DNA of 44,902 nucleotides from Verrucomicrobia bacterium 12-59-8 (GTDB taxonomy: Bacteria > Verrucomicrobiota > Verrucomicrobiae > Verrucomicrobiales > Verrucomicrobiaceae). Of the stretch, positions 15,193 through 25,000 are shown one piece after another. The translations under genes and the position numbers were made by a program. The notes under the pieces are model-generated. The model worked only from the letters and a program-made list of their open reading frames with translations. It did no database searches and was not told the origin of the DNA. The DNA lies in assembly GCA_002279765.1 (NCBI GenBank), contig NCCR01000063.1, forward strand, positions 1 through 44,902, read 5' to 3'. Positions within the stretch are counted from its first letter, which is position 1; each line of letters opens with the position of its first letter.

Positions 15193-17697
15193 TCATTGAG
15201 CGACGCGGATGAGCCGGAGCCGGGCAAAGCGCCGTGTGTTTCCGCTCAAAGTTTCGGAGACGGTCACGTTCTTCACCGGGGCCTCACCTGATGCGTCAGA
15301 TTCAGACAAAAAGCCGGATCCCGAAGGTGTGGCACCCGCCGCACTTTGCGTGATCGTGCTCCATAACAACAGATCATCACTGGTCTGCATTTGGTAGGTG
15401 AGGTCGGTAGCGCGGGGATCACGGCGAAAGGTGATCGTCAATGTCGTGGTGCCGCCAGCCGTGGCCACGCCCGCCTGCAAGCCAGCACCGGGGCTGTTGG
15501 CAGCCAGCGGGGAAAACGCAAAAGCGTACTCGAACAGATTCTTGATGCCATCGCCATCTGCGTCCGCGCTGTCGTCCACATAGGTTCCAGGCGTTGGATA
15601 ATACTGCCGCAGCCAAGTCTCACGCCGGTTCAGGGCAGGAGCCGCCGGATTGTAGCTGATGACCAGTTGCGGCTGCACGGCTGCACTCCCTTCGCGACTA
15701 TTAAAGACCCGGGCCGTCGAGCTGGTGCCTTCATCCCCCACTAGAATCCAGCCGAAGTTGTTCGCGGGTGTGCCGAACCAGCTCTGCACGTCCGCCGCCA
15801 TCTGCGGCGAAGTCCATGAATAGGCACCCAAAGTGGTGCCCACCGTTGTGGTGGCAGATGCCGCTGCATTGAAAACGCCACCAGAGGTGGCCCAGAGCAT
15901 CGGATTCGTCGCATCATAAAAACGCGCGTTCCAAGTTGCGTCACCCGTCACCGCTGCCACGCCCGCGCCACCGTTGCCACCGGCCAAAGACGAGCCCTCG
16001 CCCCAGCTCGTGTTCAATCGGTAGAGCGACATGGTCGCGTTTGGGTGGCCCGGGTTGCTTGCGGCATTTTTTAAATTCAGCACCATAGACGCCGAGGTCA
16101 CCTGGGCTCCGCCAGGCAGCCCGGTGCTGACGTCAAAGGATAACAACGCGCGGCGTGGTGCTCCGTTTGCATTGTTGCCAGTGTAGAGGTCACCCAGCGC
16201 GTTGCTGTTGTTTGGAAAGTCGGAGTAGATCGAGTTGTCGTGCGCCGGACTCAGTGTTGCCGTGGAGACCTGCGCCTGGACGAGCTTGTAAATCCCGCCA
16301 GTCGGCTTGCTGTTTGCATCGAGTTCAAAGGGGCCGCGCGTGATTTTAGTCGCCACATAAATCTCTCCAGCCTCATCACGTCCGAACGCATAAACGCGTG
16401 TCGTGAGCGGGTTGCCGCCGGCGATCACGAGACTGCTGAAGGTCCAGTTGCCAGAGCCTGGAGAGGTCTCCTCCACGCCGAGGAGCGTACCATTGGCGGT
16501 GGCGATCGACTGGCTGTAGTCGCCAAACACATATTTGCCCTGCAACGCTGGAATCGCCGTGCCGCGATACAGGAAGCCGCCGATGATCGAGGCACCGATC
16601 TGCGGCAGCGCCGGTGAGCCCGTAACAACGCCGATGTGCGCATACTGCGCAATGGGCGAGATCAGCGGCAGACCGCTGTTCGGTGCGGTGCCATCGTGCG
16701 TGAGCGTGCCCTCCATGACGCGCCAGCCGTAGTTACCACCAGCCGTGATGAGGTTCACCTCCTCCACCTTATCCTGCCCCACGTCCGCTTCGAAGATTTG
16801 CCCGCTTCCTCCTGGCCCATCGTCAAAAGAAAAGCGCCAGGGATTGCGCAGGCCAAAAGCATAGATCTCCTCGCGTACGCCGCCACCTGCTCCTGCAAAG
16901 GGATTGGTCGGAGGAATGCCATACTGACCGCCGGGTCCGTTGCTTCCCAGCGGATCAATGCGCAGCATCTTTCCCAGCAGCACCGTCTTGTCTTGCGCAT
17001 TGCCCAGCACTCCCGCAGGCCCCGGCGACGCCGTTCCGCTGCCACCGGTATGTCCATATTGATTATCATGCTGTCCGCCGCCGTCACCGACGCTGATGTA
17101 AAGCAGCCCATCGGGCCCAAAGCGCAACTGGCCGCCGTTGTGATTCGACTGTGGCTTGTCATACGCCAGCACCACGCGCTCGGAGCCGATGTCCGCCGCG
17201 TTTGGATCTGTCGCGGAAACAGAAAACTCTGAGATCGTGCTGCGGCAGTTCACCGGGTTGCTGCCGCTCGCCGCATTCGGGGAAGGGGCGCTGTAAAACA
17301 GGTAGAACTTGCCAAAGCCTAGCAATGGCTGGCCCAGCCCGTCGCGTCGGCTGAAGTTTGGATGAAACGCGATGCCCAGCAGCCCGCGCTCTTCATAGCT
17401 CGTGCTCAGCGGGAAAGCGTAGCTGGTGGGGGCCTTGGGTACCAGTTTGGCCCGCAAATCCAGAAATGGCTGCGGCAGCAGCATGCCATCGCGAATGACG
17501 TAAACGATTCCTGACTGGTCACACACAAACAACCGACCCGAACCATCACCTGCATTCGCAATGTCCGTGGGCGACACGATCTGCTGCAGGCTCACGGCTT
17601 TGAGCGCCAGCGGTGGAAAATCTGCCCGGCCTGCCGTGGTCAGCAGCAATAAGCTCAGCCACAGGATCAAGGATCGGGCGATTTTTTCTGAATTCAT
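15193..17697 (-). CDS. Secreted glucose/sorbosone dehydrogenase-like protein with DNRLRE domain
   Basis: An 834-residue protein with a signal peptide (ILWLSLLLLTTAGRA). Residues ~30-470 form a GSDH beta-propeller: GSGRLFVCDQSGIVYVI, ERGLLGIAFHPNF, SNHNGGQLRFGPDGLLYISV (the His of HNGG is the catalytic base in soluble glucose dehydrogenases), FGLRNPWRFSFD and GGNYGWRVMEG. Such enzymes oxidise aldoses with PQQ and calcium; the natural sugar here is unknown. Residues ~475-690 are a DNRLRE domain related to the downstream gene. The C-terminus has a dockerin-like calcium loop (DDSADADGDGIKNLFEYAF) and a beta domain common at the ends of verrucomicrobial secreted proteins. Its ATG overlaps the purD stop by 4 nt (ATGA), so the two are translationally coupled. 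Confidence 0.87.
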   Translation of the reverse strand: MNSEKIARSLILWLSLLLLTTAGRADFPPLALKAVSLQQIVSPTDIANAGDGSGRLFVCDQSGIVYVIRDGMLLPQPFLDLRAKLVPKAPTSYAFPLSTSYEERGLLGIAFHPNFSRRDGLGQPLLGFGKFYLFYSAPSPNAASGSNPVNCRSTISEFSVSATDPNAADIGSERVVLAYDKPQSNHNGGQLRFGPDGLLYISVGDGGGQHDNQYGHTGGSGTASPGPAGVLGNAQDKTVLLGKMLRIDPLGSNGPGGQYGIPPTNPFAGAGGGVREEIYAFGLRNPWRFSFDDGPGGSGQIFEADVGQDKVEEVNLITAGGNYGWRVMEGTLTHDGTAPNSGLPLISPIAQYAHIGVVTGSPALPQIGASIIGGFLYRGTAIPALQGKYVFGDYSQSIATANGTLLGVEETSPGSGNWTFSSLVIAGGNPLTTRVYAFGRDEAGEIYVATKITRGPFELDANSKPTGGIYKLVQAQVSTATLSPAHDNSIYSDFPNNSNALGDLYTGNNANGAPRRALLSFDVSTGLPGGAQVTSASMVLNLKNAASNPGHPNATMSLYRLNTSWGEGSSLAGGNGGAGVAAVTGDATWNARFYDATNPMLWATSGGVFNAAASATTTVGTTLGAYSWTSPQMAADVQSWFGTPANNFGWILVGDEGTSSTARVFNSREGSAAVQPQLVISYNPAAPALNRRETWLRQYYPTPGTYVDDSADADGDGIKNLFEYAFAFSPLAANSPGAGLQAGVATAGGTTTLTITFRRDPRATDLTYQMQTSDDLLLWSTITQSAAGATPSGSGFLSESDASGEAPVKNVTVSETLSGNTRRFARLRLIRVAQ

Positions 17698-18944
17698 TCA
17701 AAATGCATTCTCCCAATATCCGAGCGCCGCTGCAAGCCATCAAATGTGATCTTCGCACTCCCGGCATAGGCCTTGTCCCGCGCCTCGACCCGCGTTGCCC
17801 CTTGGGCCACCACGGCGAGCACGCGACCGCCATTGGTCTCAAATTGGCCACCGGCATTCTGCTTCGTGCCGCAGTGATAGACGCGCGCTCCGCTCACCGC
17901 TTCCAGGCCGGAGATCACATCGCCATTGTGCGATGAGGCGGGATAACCAGCACTCGCGCTGATCAGGCAGATGCTCCATCCGGGTGCGAATTGAATCAGG
18001 TCCGGCTGCAGATTGCCCTTGGCCGCTTCAAAGGCGTACGTGGCAAAATCACCGCGCAGCATCGGTAGCACGGCCTCGGCTTCCGGGTCGCCGAAGCGGC
18101 AGTTGTACTCGATCACCTGCGGCCCATTGGGAGTCAGCATGAGTCCGAAGTAGAGGAAGCCGCGATACTTCAGGCCGTCTTTCAAAATGCCCTGAACCGT
18201 GGGTTGCACGATCTCGCGCTCGATGCGCTGCATCAGCGCCGGTTCTGCCAGTTCCAAAGAAGCCACCGCGCCCATACCTCCGGTGTTGGGCCCTTGGTCG
18301 TTGTCACGGATGCGTTTGTAATCGCGTGCCGGCATGAGGATTTGATACGACTCATCACACACCGAAGCGAACACCGAGATCTCAGGGCCGGTGAGACATT
18401 TTTCGACCAGCAGGTCGCCTGCGCCAAAGCAGCGCTTCTCCATCACGTCATCGACGAACGCCTCTGCTTCATCCTTCGAGGTACAGACCGCCACGCCTTT
18501 GCCAGCGGCCAAGCCATCGAACTTCAGAACGATGGGCATTTCTGTCAGGGCAGCCTTGGCTTCCGCCGCGTTGGTGCAGATCGCGAAATCTGCCGTCGGG
18601 ATGCCGTGACGCTGTAGAAACTTCTTGGCGAAGGTCTTCGAGGCTTCCAGTTGCGCGATCTCCTTGCGCGGACCCCAGCATGGGATGCCCGCCTCGGCGC
18701 AAAGATTCGACAAACCGCTGTCCTTCACGAGCAGCGCCTCTTCGCCCGCCACGCAGAGGTCGATGCCGTTCTGCGTCATCCAGGTGATCAGTTCCGGCAA
18801 TCCTGCCACATCCACCCTCGTCGCCAGCATCGCGATGGCATCGCTGCCCGGATAGACAAAGAGTTCATGCTTTTGCGGGGATTCGCTGAGTGCGGTGATG
18901 AGCGCGTGTTCACGGCCGCCTTTGCCAGTAACGAGGATTTTCAT
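17694..18944 (-). CDS. purD: Phosphoribosylamine--glycine ligase (GAR synthetase)
   Basis: A 416-residue cytoplasmic ATP-grasp enzyme, the usual length for PurD. It joins 5-phosphoribosylamine and glycine using ATP in the second step of de novo purine synthesis. Motifs are clear: MKILVTGKGGREHAL at the N-terminus, the ATP-grasp stretch PIVLKFDGLAAGKGVAVC, PARDYKRIRDNDQGPNTGGMG, and the metal-binding VIEYNCRFGDPEAEAVLPML. The gene stands away from other purine genes. It overlaps the secreted sugar dehydrogenase gene by 4 nt. Upstream there is no Shine-Dalgarno sequence; TTGCGC, 16 bp and TAAGCA just before the ATG form a weak promoter-like pair resembling two others in the window. Confidence 0.97.
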   Translation of the reverse strand: MKILVTGKGGREHALITALSESPQKHELFVYPGSDAIAMLATRVDVAGLPELITWMTQNGIDLCVAGEEALLVKDSGLSNLCAEAGIPCWGPRKEIAQLEASKTFAKKFLQRHGIPTADFAICTNAAEAKAALTEMPIVLKFDGLAAGKGVAVCTSKDEAEAFVDDVMEKRCFGAGDLLVEKCLTGPEISVFASVCDESYQILMPARDYKRIRDNDQGPNTGGMGAVASLELAEPALMQRIEREIVQPTVQGILKDGLKYRGFLYFGLMLTPNGPQVIEYNCRFGDPEAEAVLPMLRGDFATYAFEAAKGNLQPDLIQFAPGWSICLISASAGYPASSHNGDVISGLEAVSGARVYHCGTKQNAGGQFETNGGRVLAVVAQGATRVEARDKAYAGSAKITFDGLQRRSDIGRMHFE

Positions 18945-19052
18945 GGGCGGGGATGCTTAGCGTGCCGAATCGCCAGCGCAAGCCTCCTATGGGGGCCAGC
19001 GGATCAGGGCTTGCTAAATTGAACGCAGGGACAAAATGAGCCACCGTGGTGA

Positions 19053-19475
19053 TCAATCCCGCGAACCGGGCGTGATTTTCATCTGCACTTCTTTGCCTTC
19101 GCGCTGCACGGTGACGGTGGTTTCTTTGCCGATCTTCAGATCGCCCATGACGTAGGTGTAGTCATAGATGTTGGTGATGTCTTTGCCGCCGAGTTTGACG
19201 ATGACGTCTCCGGCTTTGACGCCGGCTTTGGCCGCAGGGCCGATGGGGGAGACGCCGCTGAGTTTGACGCCTTTAATGTCGCCCTGGGCGTAGTCGGGGA
19301 TGGTGCCGAGGTAGGCGCGGAGGCCGGTGCGTACGCCCTGGTTTTTCGGGGCCTCCATGGCGATGTATTCGGGTGCGGGATCGGTGGTGGCGATGCCACG
19401 GGCGATGAGGCCCATGAGCTTGGCGATCTTGGCGGCGTTGACGTAGTCGATCTTGTCTGAGGTATCGCTGGGCAT
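19053..19475 (-). pseudogene. PDZ-containing C-terminal part of the M28 peptidase, out of frame
   Basis: This frame carries the end of the peptidase encoded upstream at 19500-21942. It starts with the residual M28 sequence GSHADYHMPSDTSDKIDYVN, which begins a few codons before the ATG at 19475. Then comes a PDZ domain: LRAYLGTIPDYAQGDIKGVK, GPAAKAGVKAGDVIVKLGGK and MKITPGSRD at the end. In related peptidases this part is continuous with the catalytic domain, and the His of DYH is the last zinc ligand. It could only be made separately by starting at the ATG at 19475, which has no Shine-Dalgarno sequence, so it is best read as the broken-off end of one gene. Confidence 0.75.
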
Positions 19476-21942
19476 GTGGTAGTCGGCGTGGGAACCGCTT
19501 CAAATAAAACGCGGTGCTGTCGGTGGGCAGGTGGGCGTCGTTTTGCGTGGTGATGGGCAGGCCGATGGGCGCGTTGCGCTTTTCGATTTCCTTGGCCCAC
19601 AGCGAGCTGCTGCCAAGGCCCTGCAGCACCAGCGTCTTCTGAAAACGGCCGATCATGTCCATGTTCAGGCAAGCGGCGAACATGCCGGTGAGTTTCGCGT
19701 TCGGATCGCCCTTGATCATCTTGGCGTAGGCTTCGACGAAGTGATTGCTGCCGAGAAGGCCGAGTTCCTCGCCGCTCCAAGCAGCGAAAATGATGTCGCG
19801 CTTGAGCGTGAGCTTGCCCTGCTTTTTCAAATCGGCCAGCCACTGGGCGATTTCGAGCACGGCGGAGGTGCCGGAGGCGTTGTCATCGGCACCGTGGTGG
19901 ATCTTGTTCACTTCATCGCCTTTGGCGCGAGAGTTTGAGCCGCCGCTGCTTCCGAGGTGATCGACATGTGCGCAGACAATGAGGGGGGCGACGTGCGGAT
20001 CGGGCTTGTCGCCGTAGGGCAGCACACCGAGCACGTTGCGGCCTTTTTTCTTCTCCTGCTGGATGACGATGTTCGCGGCGAGCGTGCCCTTGCACTCGAT
20101 GCCGCCCATGAGATCGCCGTTGTCGAGCTTGTCCTGAAGCTCCTTGAGGTTCTTGCCCGCTGTGGAAAGCAGCTTATCTCCCAGCGCATCGGTGATGCTG
20201 ATGGCGGCGATGCCGCTGGTCGCGAGCGAGGCATCAAACGACAGAGGCGCGAGCTGCTGCACGACTTTACTGTTTGGACCGCTGACGACGATCAAGCCGC
20301 GCGCGCCTTTCTGGCGTGCGGTGAGGGCCTTGTAACGTAGGCTGGCGTAGCGGCTGAGATCGTTGCGGCGCTCCTGAGTGATGCCTTCCGGCAGGTAGCG
20401 GAAAACGAGCACCCATTTGTCCTTTACGTCGAGGTGCGCGTAGCTGCTGTAGGTCTCGATTTTCTTGCCATCGTTGCCGGTGGCCTCCTCCGGCGTTTCA
20501 ATGCCGTAACCGGCGAACACGATGCCAGCAGCTTTCACCTCGCCGTTTTGAGAAAAAGAGAGCGGTTTCCAGTCCTCATCGACCTTCGAGTCGCTACCGC
20601 TGAACTTCAATTCATTCCCCTCGCCAAGTGCGACACCGGCAGTGAAGTCGAAGTTGTCAAAGTAGGTATCGTCATCGCCGAAGGGCGCGAGGCCGATCTT
20701 CTGGAAGACATCCGCCACATACTGGGTGGCGAGTTTTTCACCCTCAGTGCCTGTGAGGCGACCACCCAGCGCATCGCTGGCGAGGTAGGTGACTTGCTGC
20801 TTCATGTCTTCGGGACGAATCTCAGCGGCGGTGGCGGCGAAGTCGGGCTCTGGAGTCTTGGAGACAGCCGCATTCGGATCGATCTTGATCCCGAGAGCCG
20901 TGAGAGCGTGGTCGTGATTCCAGTTCGCGATGAAAATCTGCGTGGACCCGCCAGACGCACGACCACTGGTCCACGAAATTTTTTTGCCATCCGGAGAGAA
21001 GACGGGCAGGCCGTCGAAACCGTCCGTGTTGGTCACTCGCACCGGGTCATGTTTGCCTGCGGCATCGACGATGTAGAGTTCAAAGTTGGCGAAGCCGTTG
21101 AGGTTTGTGGTGAAGATCAGATAGTCGCCGCTGGGGTGAAAATACGGTGCCCAACTCATCGCGCCGAGCTTGGTGATGGGTTTTTGGCCACTGCCGTCAG
21201 CGTTCATGGTCCAGACCTCGGCCACATCGCCCTTCGGGGTGAAGCGGCGCCAGCAGATGCGTTTGCCATCGGCGCTGAAGAACGGACCGCCGTCGTAGCC
21301 GGGGGCATCGGTCAGGCGCTTCACGTTTGTGCCGTCGGCATCGGCGGTGTAGATCTCCATGAAGTACTGCTTGTCGATTTTCAGGCGCTCCTCGTCCTCC
21401 TTGCTGAGCGTGGTTTCGTAGGCCTGACGGTTGCTGGCGAAGACGATCTTGGTGCCGTCCGGTGAGTAGTCACCCTCGGCATCATAACCGCGTGTGTGCG
21501 TGAGTTTTTTGAGCGATTTGTCCACCAGCGAGTATTCCCAGATGTCGTAGTGCTCGTCGTAGTCCCATGAGTAGCGGCGCACCTTGGAGTTCTTGCGCTC
21601 CTCATACTCAGCGGCTTGCAGCATTTTCGAGTCGGGATCGGTGTGGGTGGAGGCGAACAGCACGCGTTTGCCATCGGGATGAATCCAGGCACAGGTCGTC
21701 TTGCCCATGCCGGGTGAGATCCGCTCTTGATCCCCCGTTTCGAGGTCCATGAGGTAGATCTGGTAAAACGGATTTCCCTCCTCGCGCTCGGACTGGAAAA
21801 TCATCTCCGAGCCATCGGCGGAGAAGTAGCCCTCACCGGAGCGTTTGCCCTCAAAGGTGAGCTGGCGGGGAGCTGTGATGAAATCCGCCTCGGTCTGGGC
21901 AAAGACGGCGGTGGAGAGGAAAAGGAAGGCTAGCAGGCGCAT
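19273..21942 (-). CDS. TolB-propeller / M28 zinc aminopeptidase, frame broken near its end
   Basis: From the ATG at 21942 the protein has a signal peptide (LLAFLFLSTAVFA). A TolB-like PD40 propeller follows (~20-395): GEGYFSADGSEMIFQSERE and YSPDGTKIVFASNRQ. Then comes an M28 peptidase with an inserted PA domain. Zinc ligands and catalytic residues are visible: AHVDHLG (~660), HHGADDNASGT (~685), WSGEELGLLGS (~724) and NMDMIGR (~762). M28 enzymes remove N-terminal residues from peptides in the periplasm or outside the cell. After YLK at about 19505 the frame is lost: the next ~75 residues are Arg/Pro/His-rich and unlike any protein, while the true continuation GSHADYH lies in another frame. 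A deletion of about 26 nt would explain it. As written the enzyme lacks its last zinc ligand and PDZ domain. Confidence 0.8.
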   Translation of the reverse strand: MRLLAFLFLSTAVFAQTEADFITAPRQLTFEGKRSGEGYFSADGSEMIFQSEREEGNPFYQIYLMDLETGDQERISPGMGKTTCAWIHPDGKRVLFASTHTDPDSKMLQAAEYEERKNSKVRRYSWDYDEHYDIWEYSLVDKSLKKLTHTRGYDAEGDYSPDGTKIVFASNRQAYETTLSKEDEERLKIDKQYFMEIYTADADGTNVKRLTDAPGYDGGPFFSADGKRICWRRFTPKGDVAEVWTMNADGSGQKPITKLGAMSWAPYFHPSGDYLIFTTNLNGFANFELYIVDAAGKHDPVRVTNTDGFDGLPVFSPDGKKISWTSGRASGGSTQIFIANWNHDHALTALGIKIDPNAAVSKTPEPDFAATAAEIRPEDMKQQVTYLASDALGGRLTGTEGEKLATQYVADVFQKIGLAPFGDDDTYFDNFDFTAGVALGEGNELKFSGSDSKVDEDWKPLSFSQNGEVKAAGIVFAGYGIETPEEATGNDGKKIETYSSYAHLDVKDKWVLVFRYLPEGITQERRNDLSRYASLRYKALTARQKGARGLIVVSGPNSKVVQQLAPLSFDASLATSGIAAISITDALGDKLLSTAGKNLKELQDKLDNGDLMGGIECKGTLAANIVIQQEKKKGRNVLGVLPYGDKPDPHVAPLIVCAHVDHLGSSGGSNSRAKGDEVNKIHHGADDNASGTSAVLEIAQWLADLKKQGKLTLKRDIIFAAWSGEELGLLGSNHFVEAYAKMIKGDPNAKLTGMFAACLNMDMIGRFQKTLVLQGLGSSSLWAKEIEKRNAPIGLPITTQNDAHLPTDSTAFYLKRFPRRLPHAQRYLRQDRLRQRRQDRQAHGPHRPWHRHHRSRTRIHRHGGPEKPGRTHRPPRLPRHHPRLRPGRH

Positions 21943-21955
21943 GGTTGAGTCAAAG

Positions 21956-21983
21956 AACATACGTTCGCCGGGGATGTTTGCAG
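21956..21983 (-). promoter_or_regulatory. Candidate promoter for the M28 peptidase gene
   Basis: On the minus strand, CTGCAA (21983-21978), a 16 bp spacer and TATGTT (21961-21956) form a sigma-70-like pair. The -10 box matches TATAAT at four positions. The predicted leader before the ATG at 21942 is only about 7 nt, and there is no Shine-Dalgarno sequence. Spacing and -35 core resemble the site at 3962-3989. The ATG at 21960 lies inside this site, which supports 21942 as the start. Confidence 0.3.
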
Positions 21984-22045
21984 AAACTTTGCGCATGCAT
22001 CCGGCTCCAATCCGCGTTTGATCCGCCCCGACCCTTTTTCCGACC

Positions 22046-25000
22046 ATGCGCACACTCCCCCTGCTCGCTCTATTTTCCCTGCTGATTTCTGCCGCCGCCG
22101 AACCGGTGTCTCTGTTTGACGGTAAGACGCTCAAAGGCTGGGAGGGCGAAACGACCCAAGTCTGGCGGGTGGAAAACGGGGTGATCGTGGGCGGATCGCT
22201 GGAGGGGAATCCTCAAAATGAATTCCTGACCGCGAAGAAGGTGTATCGGAATTTCATCCTGCGACTGGAATACAAACTGGAAGGCACGGAGGGCTTTGTG
22301 AATGGCGGCGTGCAGTTCCGCAGCGTGCGCATCCCGCAGCCGCCGAATGAGATGAGCGGCTATCAGGCGGACATCGGCGCAGGCTATTCGGGCTGCCTGT
22401 ATGATGAATCGCGGCGGAAAAAGATGCTGCTGCAACCAGCTAAGGAACTGATCGAGAAAGCCGAGAAGCCAGGTGAGTGGAACTCGTATGAGATTCGCGC
22501 CGAGGAGCAGCGCATTCAGTTGTTCGTGAACAAAGTACGCACGGTTGATTACACTGAACGCGAACCGGGCATCGATTTGAAAGGGCTCATCGCCTTGCAA
22601 ATCCATGGCAAATGCAAGGCGCAGATTTCGTACCGCAACATCACCATCGAGGCCCTGCCGGACGCGATGGTTCCCGAGGAGAAGGATGTGCTCAACCGCT
22701 TTGGCAATCCGGGGGCAGCAGTGGCGAAACATGAGCCGTTCAAAGATGGCAAGTTCGTCCTGGAGCAGGACGAAGTCATCGTGATGGCGGGCCAGGAGAA
22801 CCTAGTGCGTGAGCAGAAGGTGGGTGATTTTGAGGCGGTTTTCGGGATGGCCTATGCGGCCAAGCAGCCGAGCTTTCGCTCGATGGCCTGGGAAGGCGAC
22901 ACGGTGTATGAGCAGTGGCGAGATTTGAATTTTGGCGACTGGAAGGCACAGCTCGATGCAGCGGGTGGGAGCATCGTGATCGCGCAATTTGGCCAGACGG
23001 AGTCGTTTGATGGCGTGAAGCGGTTAGCGGAGTTCAAGTCGGCCTACCATCGTCTGCTGGACCAGTTTTCCGCCCAGACACCGCGCCTGGTGCTGGTGTC
23101 ACCGATGCCGTTTGAAAAGCCCACGGCATCGCATGCGCCAGATTTGACGCAGCGAAATGCCGATGTGAAGGCCTATGCCGAGGCGGTGCGCGAGGTGGCA
23201 AAGCAACGCGGCGCAGTCTTTGTCGATCTGTTCACACCTTTGTCGCTTACGGCGGCGAAGGCTCGCATCACCGACGACGGTCTGCATCTGAATGCGCATG
23301 GATTGCGCGTGGTGGCGCAGCAGATTGCACAGCAGCTCGGAGCTTCGTCGAGTGACGCCGATGATCTCACCGCACTGAAGGCGGCAATTGTGGAGAAGAA
23401 CCGCCTGTGGTTCGACTGCTGGCGTCCGGCCAACTGGTCCTTCGTGTATGGCGACCGCGTGACGCAGATGTTTGGCAAGCCCGCCAAGGATGCGCCGTCG
23501 CTGCGTGAGAGCTTTGAAGAACGCAAGCCGCTCGTCGCCAAACTCGACGCGCGCATTCATGCGCTGACCAAGGGCGAGAAGGTGAAGGATGAGTCAAAGC
23601 CAGAAGCGCATGTGGCCACGGAAACAGTACTCACACCGGAGCAGCAGATGGCGTCCTTCACAGTGGCGGAAGGATATGAGATGAATCTTTTCGCCTCCGA
23701 GGTGGAAGGTGTGGCGAAGCCGACGCAGTTCTGCTGGGATGAGCGCGGCCGCCTGTATGTGGCCTGCTCTCCAACGTATCCGCAGACCCGGTTGGGCATC
23801 AAGCCTTCCGATTTCATCCTCGTGCTCGAAGACACGGATGGTGATGGCAAGGCGGACAAATCCACGCGCTTTGCGGAAGGTCTGACCATGGTGCAGGGCG
23901 TGGAGGTGGGCGCGGGAGGCGTGTATGTCTGCGACTTCGACCAGATTGTGCATCTCAAAGACACGAACGGTGACGGCAAGGCTGACGTGACGAGCGTGCT
24001 GCTCTCCGGCTTCGGCATCGGCGACACACATCAGCTGGCGAACTCGATCTGCCATGGTCCTGATGGCGCACTGTGGTTCACGCAAGGCCTGCATGCGTTT
24101 TCACGCGTGGAAACGGCATGGGGACTGGCCAAGCTGGAAAAAGCGGGCGTGTGGAAACTGAACCCACGCACGCAGAAGATGGCGGCTTACTTCAACGGCG
24201 GCAAGGCGGGGCACAACTGCTGGGGCGTGGCGTTTGATGACTACAACCAAGTCTTCCACAAGAGCGGCGACCGTCCGGTGGGTTATTACAGTTTGCCTGG
24301 ACTCGTGGCACTGGCTGATCCTGATGAATACCATCCGACCGGGGCCTTGTTTGACTCGAATCCCAAGACGAACAGCCTGGAGTTTATCGGCACCAAGGCG
24401 CTGCCGGATGACATCCAGGGCTGCGCGCTGATTGGCGGCTACTTTGGCAATGTGGTGGAACTGCATCGCCTCGAAAATGACGGCTCAGGCTTCAAGAGCA
24501 TGCAACTGCCGAAGCTGGTGAAATCGAGCGACACCTCGTTTCGTCCGGTGGATGTGAGCATCGGGCCGGATGGCGCGATGTATCTGTGCGACTGGTTCAA
24601 TCCGGTGATCGGCCACTACCAGGCCAGCTATGCGGACCCACGCCGTGACCGTTCGCATGGCCGCATCTGGCGCATCACGGCCAAGGGTCGTGCTCCCGTC
24701 AAACAACCGAAGCTGGCGGAGATGAAGCCAGCGGAACTGCTCGAACATCTGAAATCACCGGAGCGCTGGACGCGCTATCAGGCGAAGCGCCTGCTTTTTG
24801 ATGCACCCACGGAAGAGGTCTTGAAAGCGGCGGATGAGTTCATCGCGCAGAATGACGATGAACACCTGCTGATGGAGGTTTGCGGCGTGTTTGAATCGCA
24901 TGAATCGCCGCGTGAGGGGCTGGTGAAGCGCCTGCTCAAGGCGAAGGACGCCCGTGTGCGCGCCTACGGTGCAAGAGCGACGGATTCGCTGGAGCTTTTG

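Noticed and set aside
20434..21465. 343-codon plus-strand open frame
   Set aside because: It lies opposite the TolB propeller of the M28 gene, whose motifs are clear; composition is that of a shadow frame.
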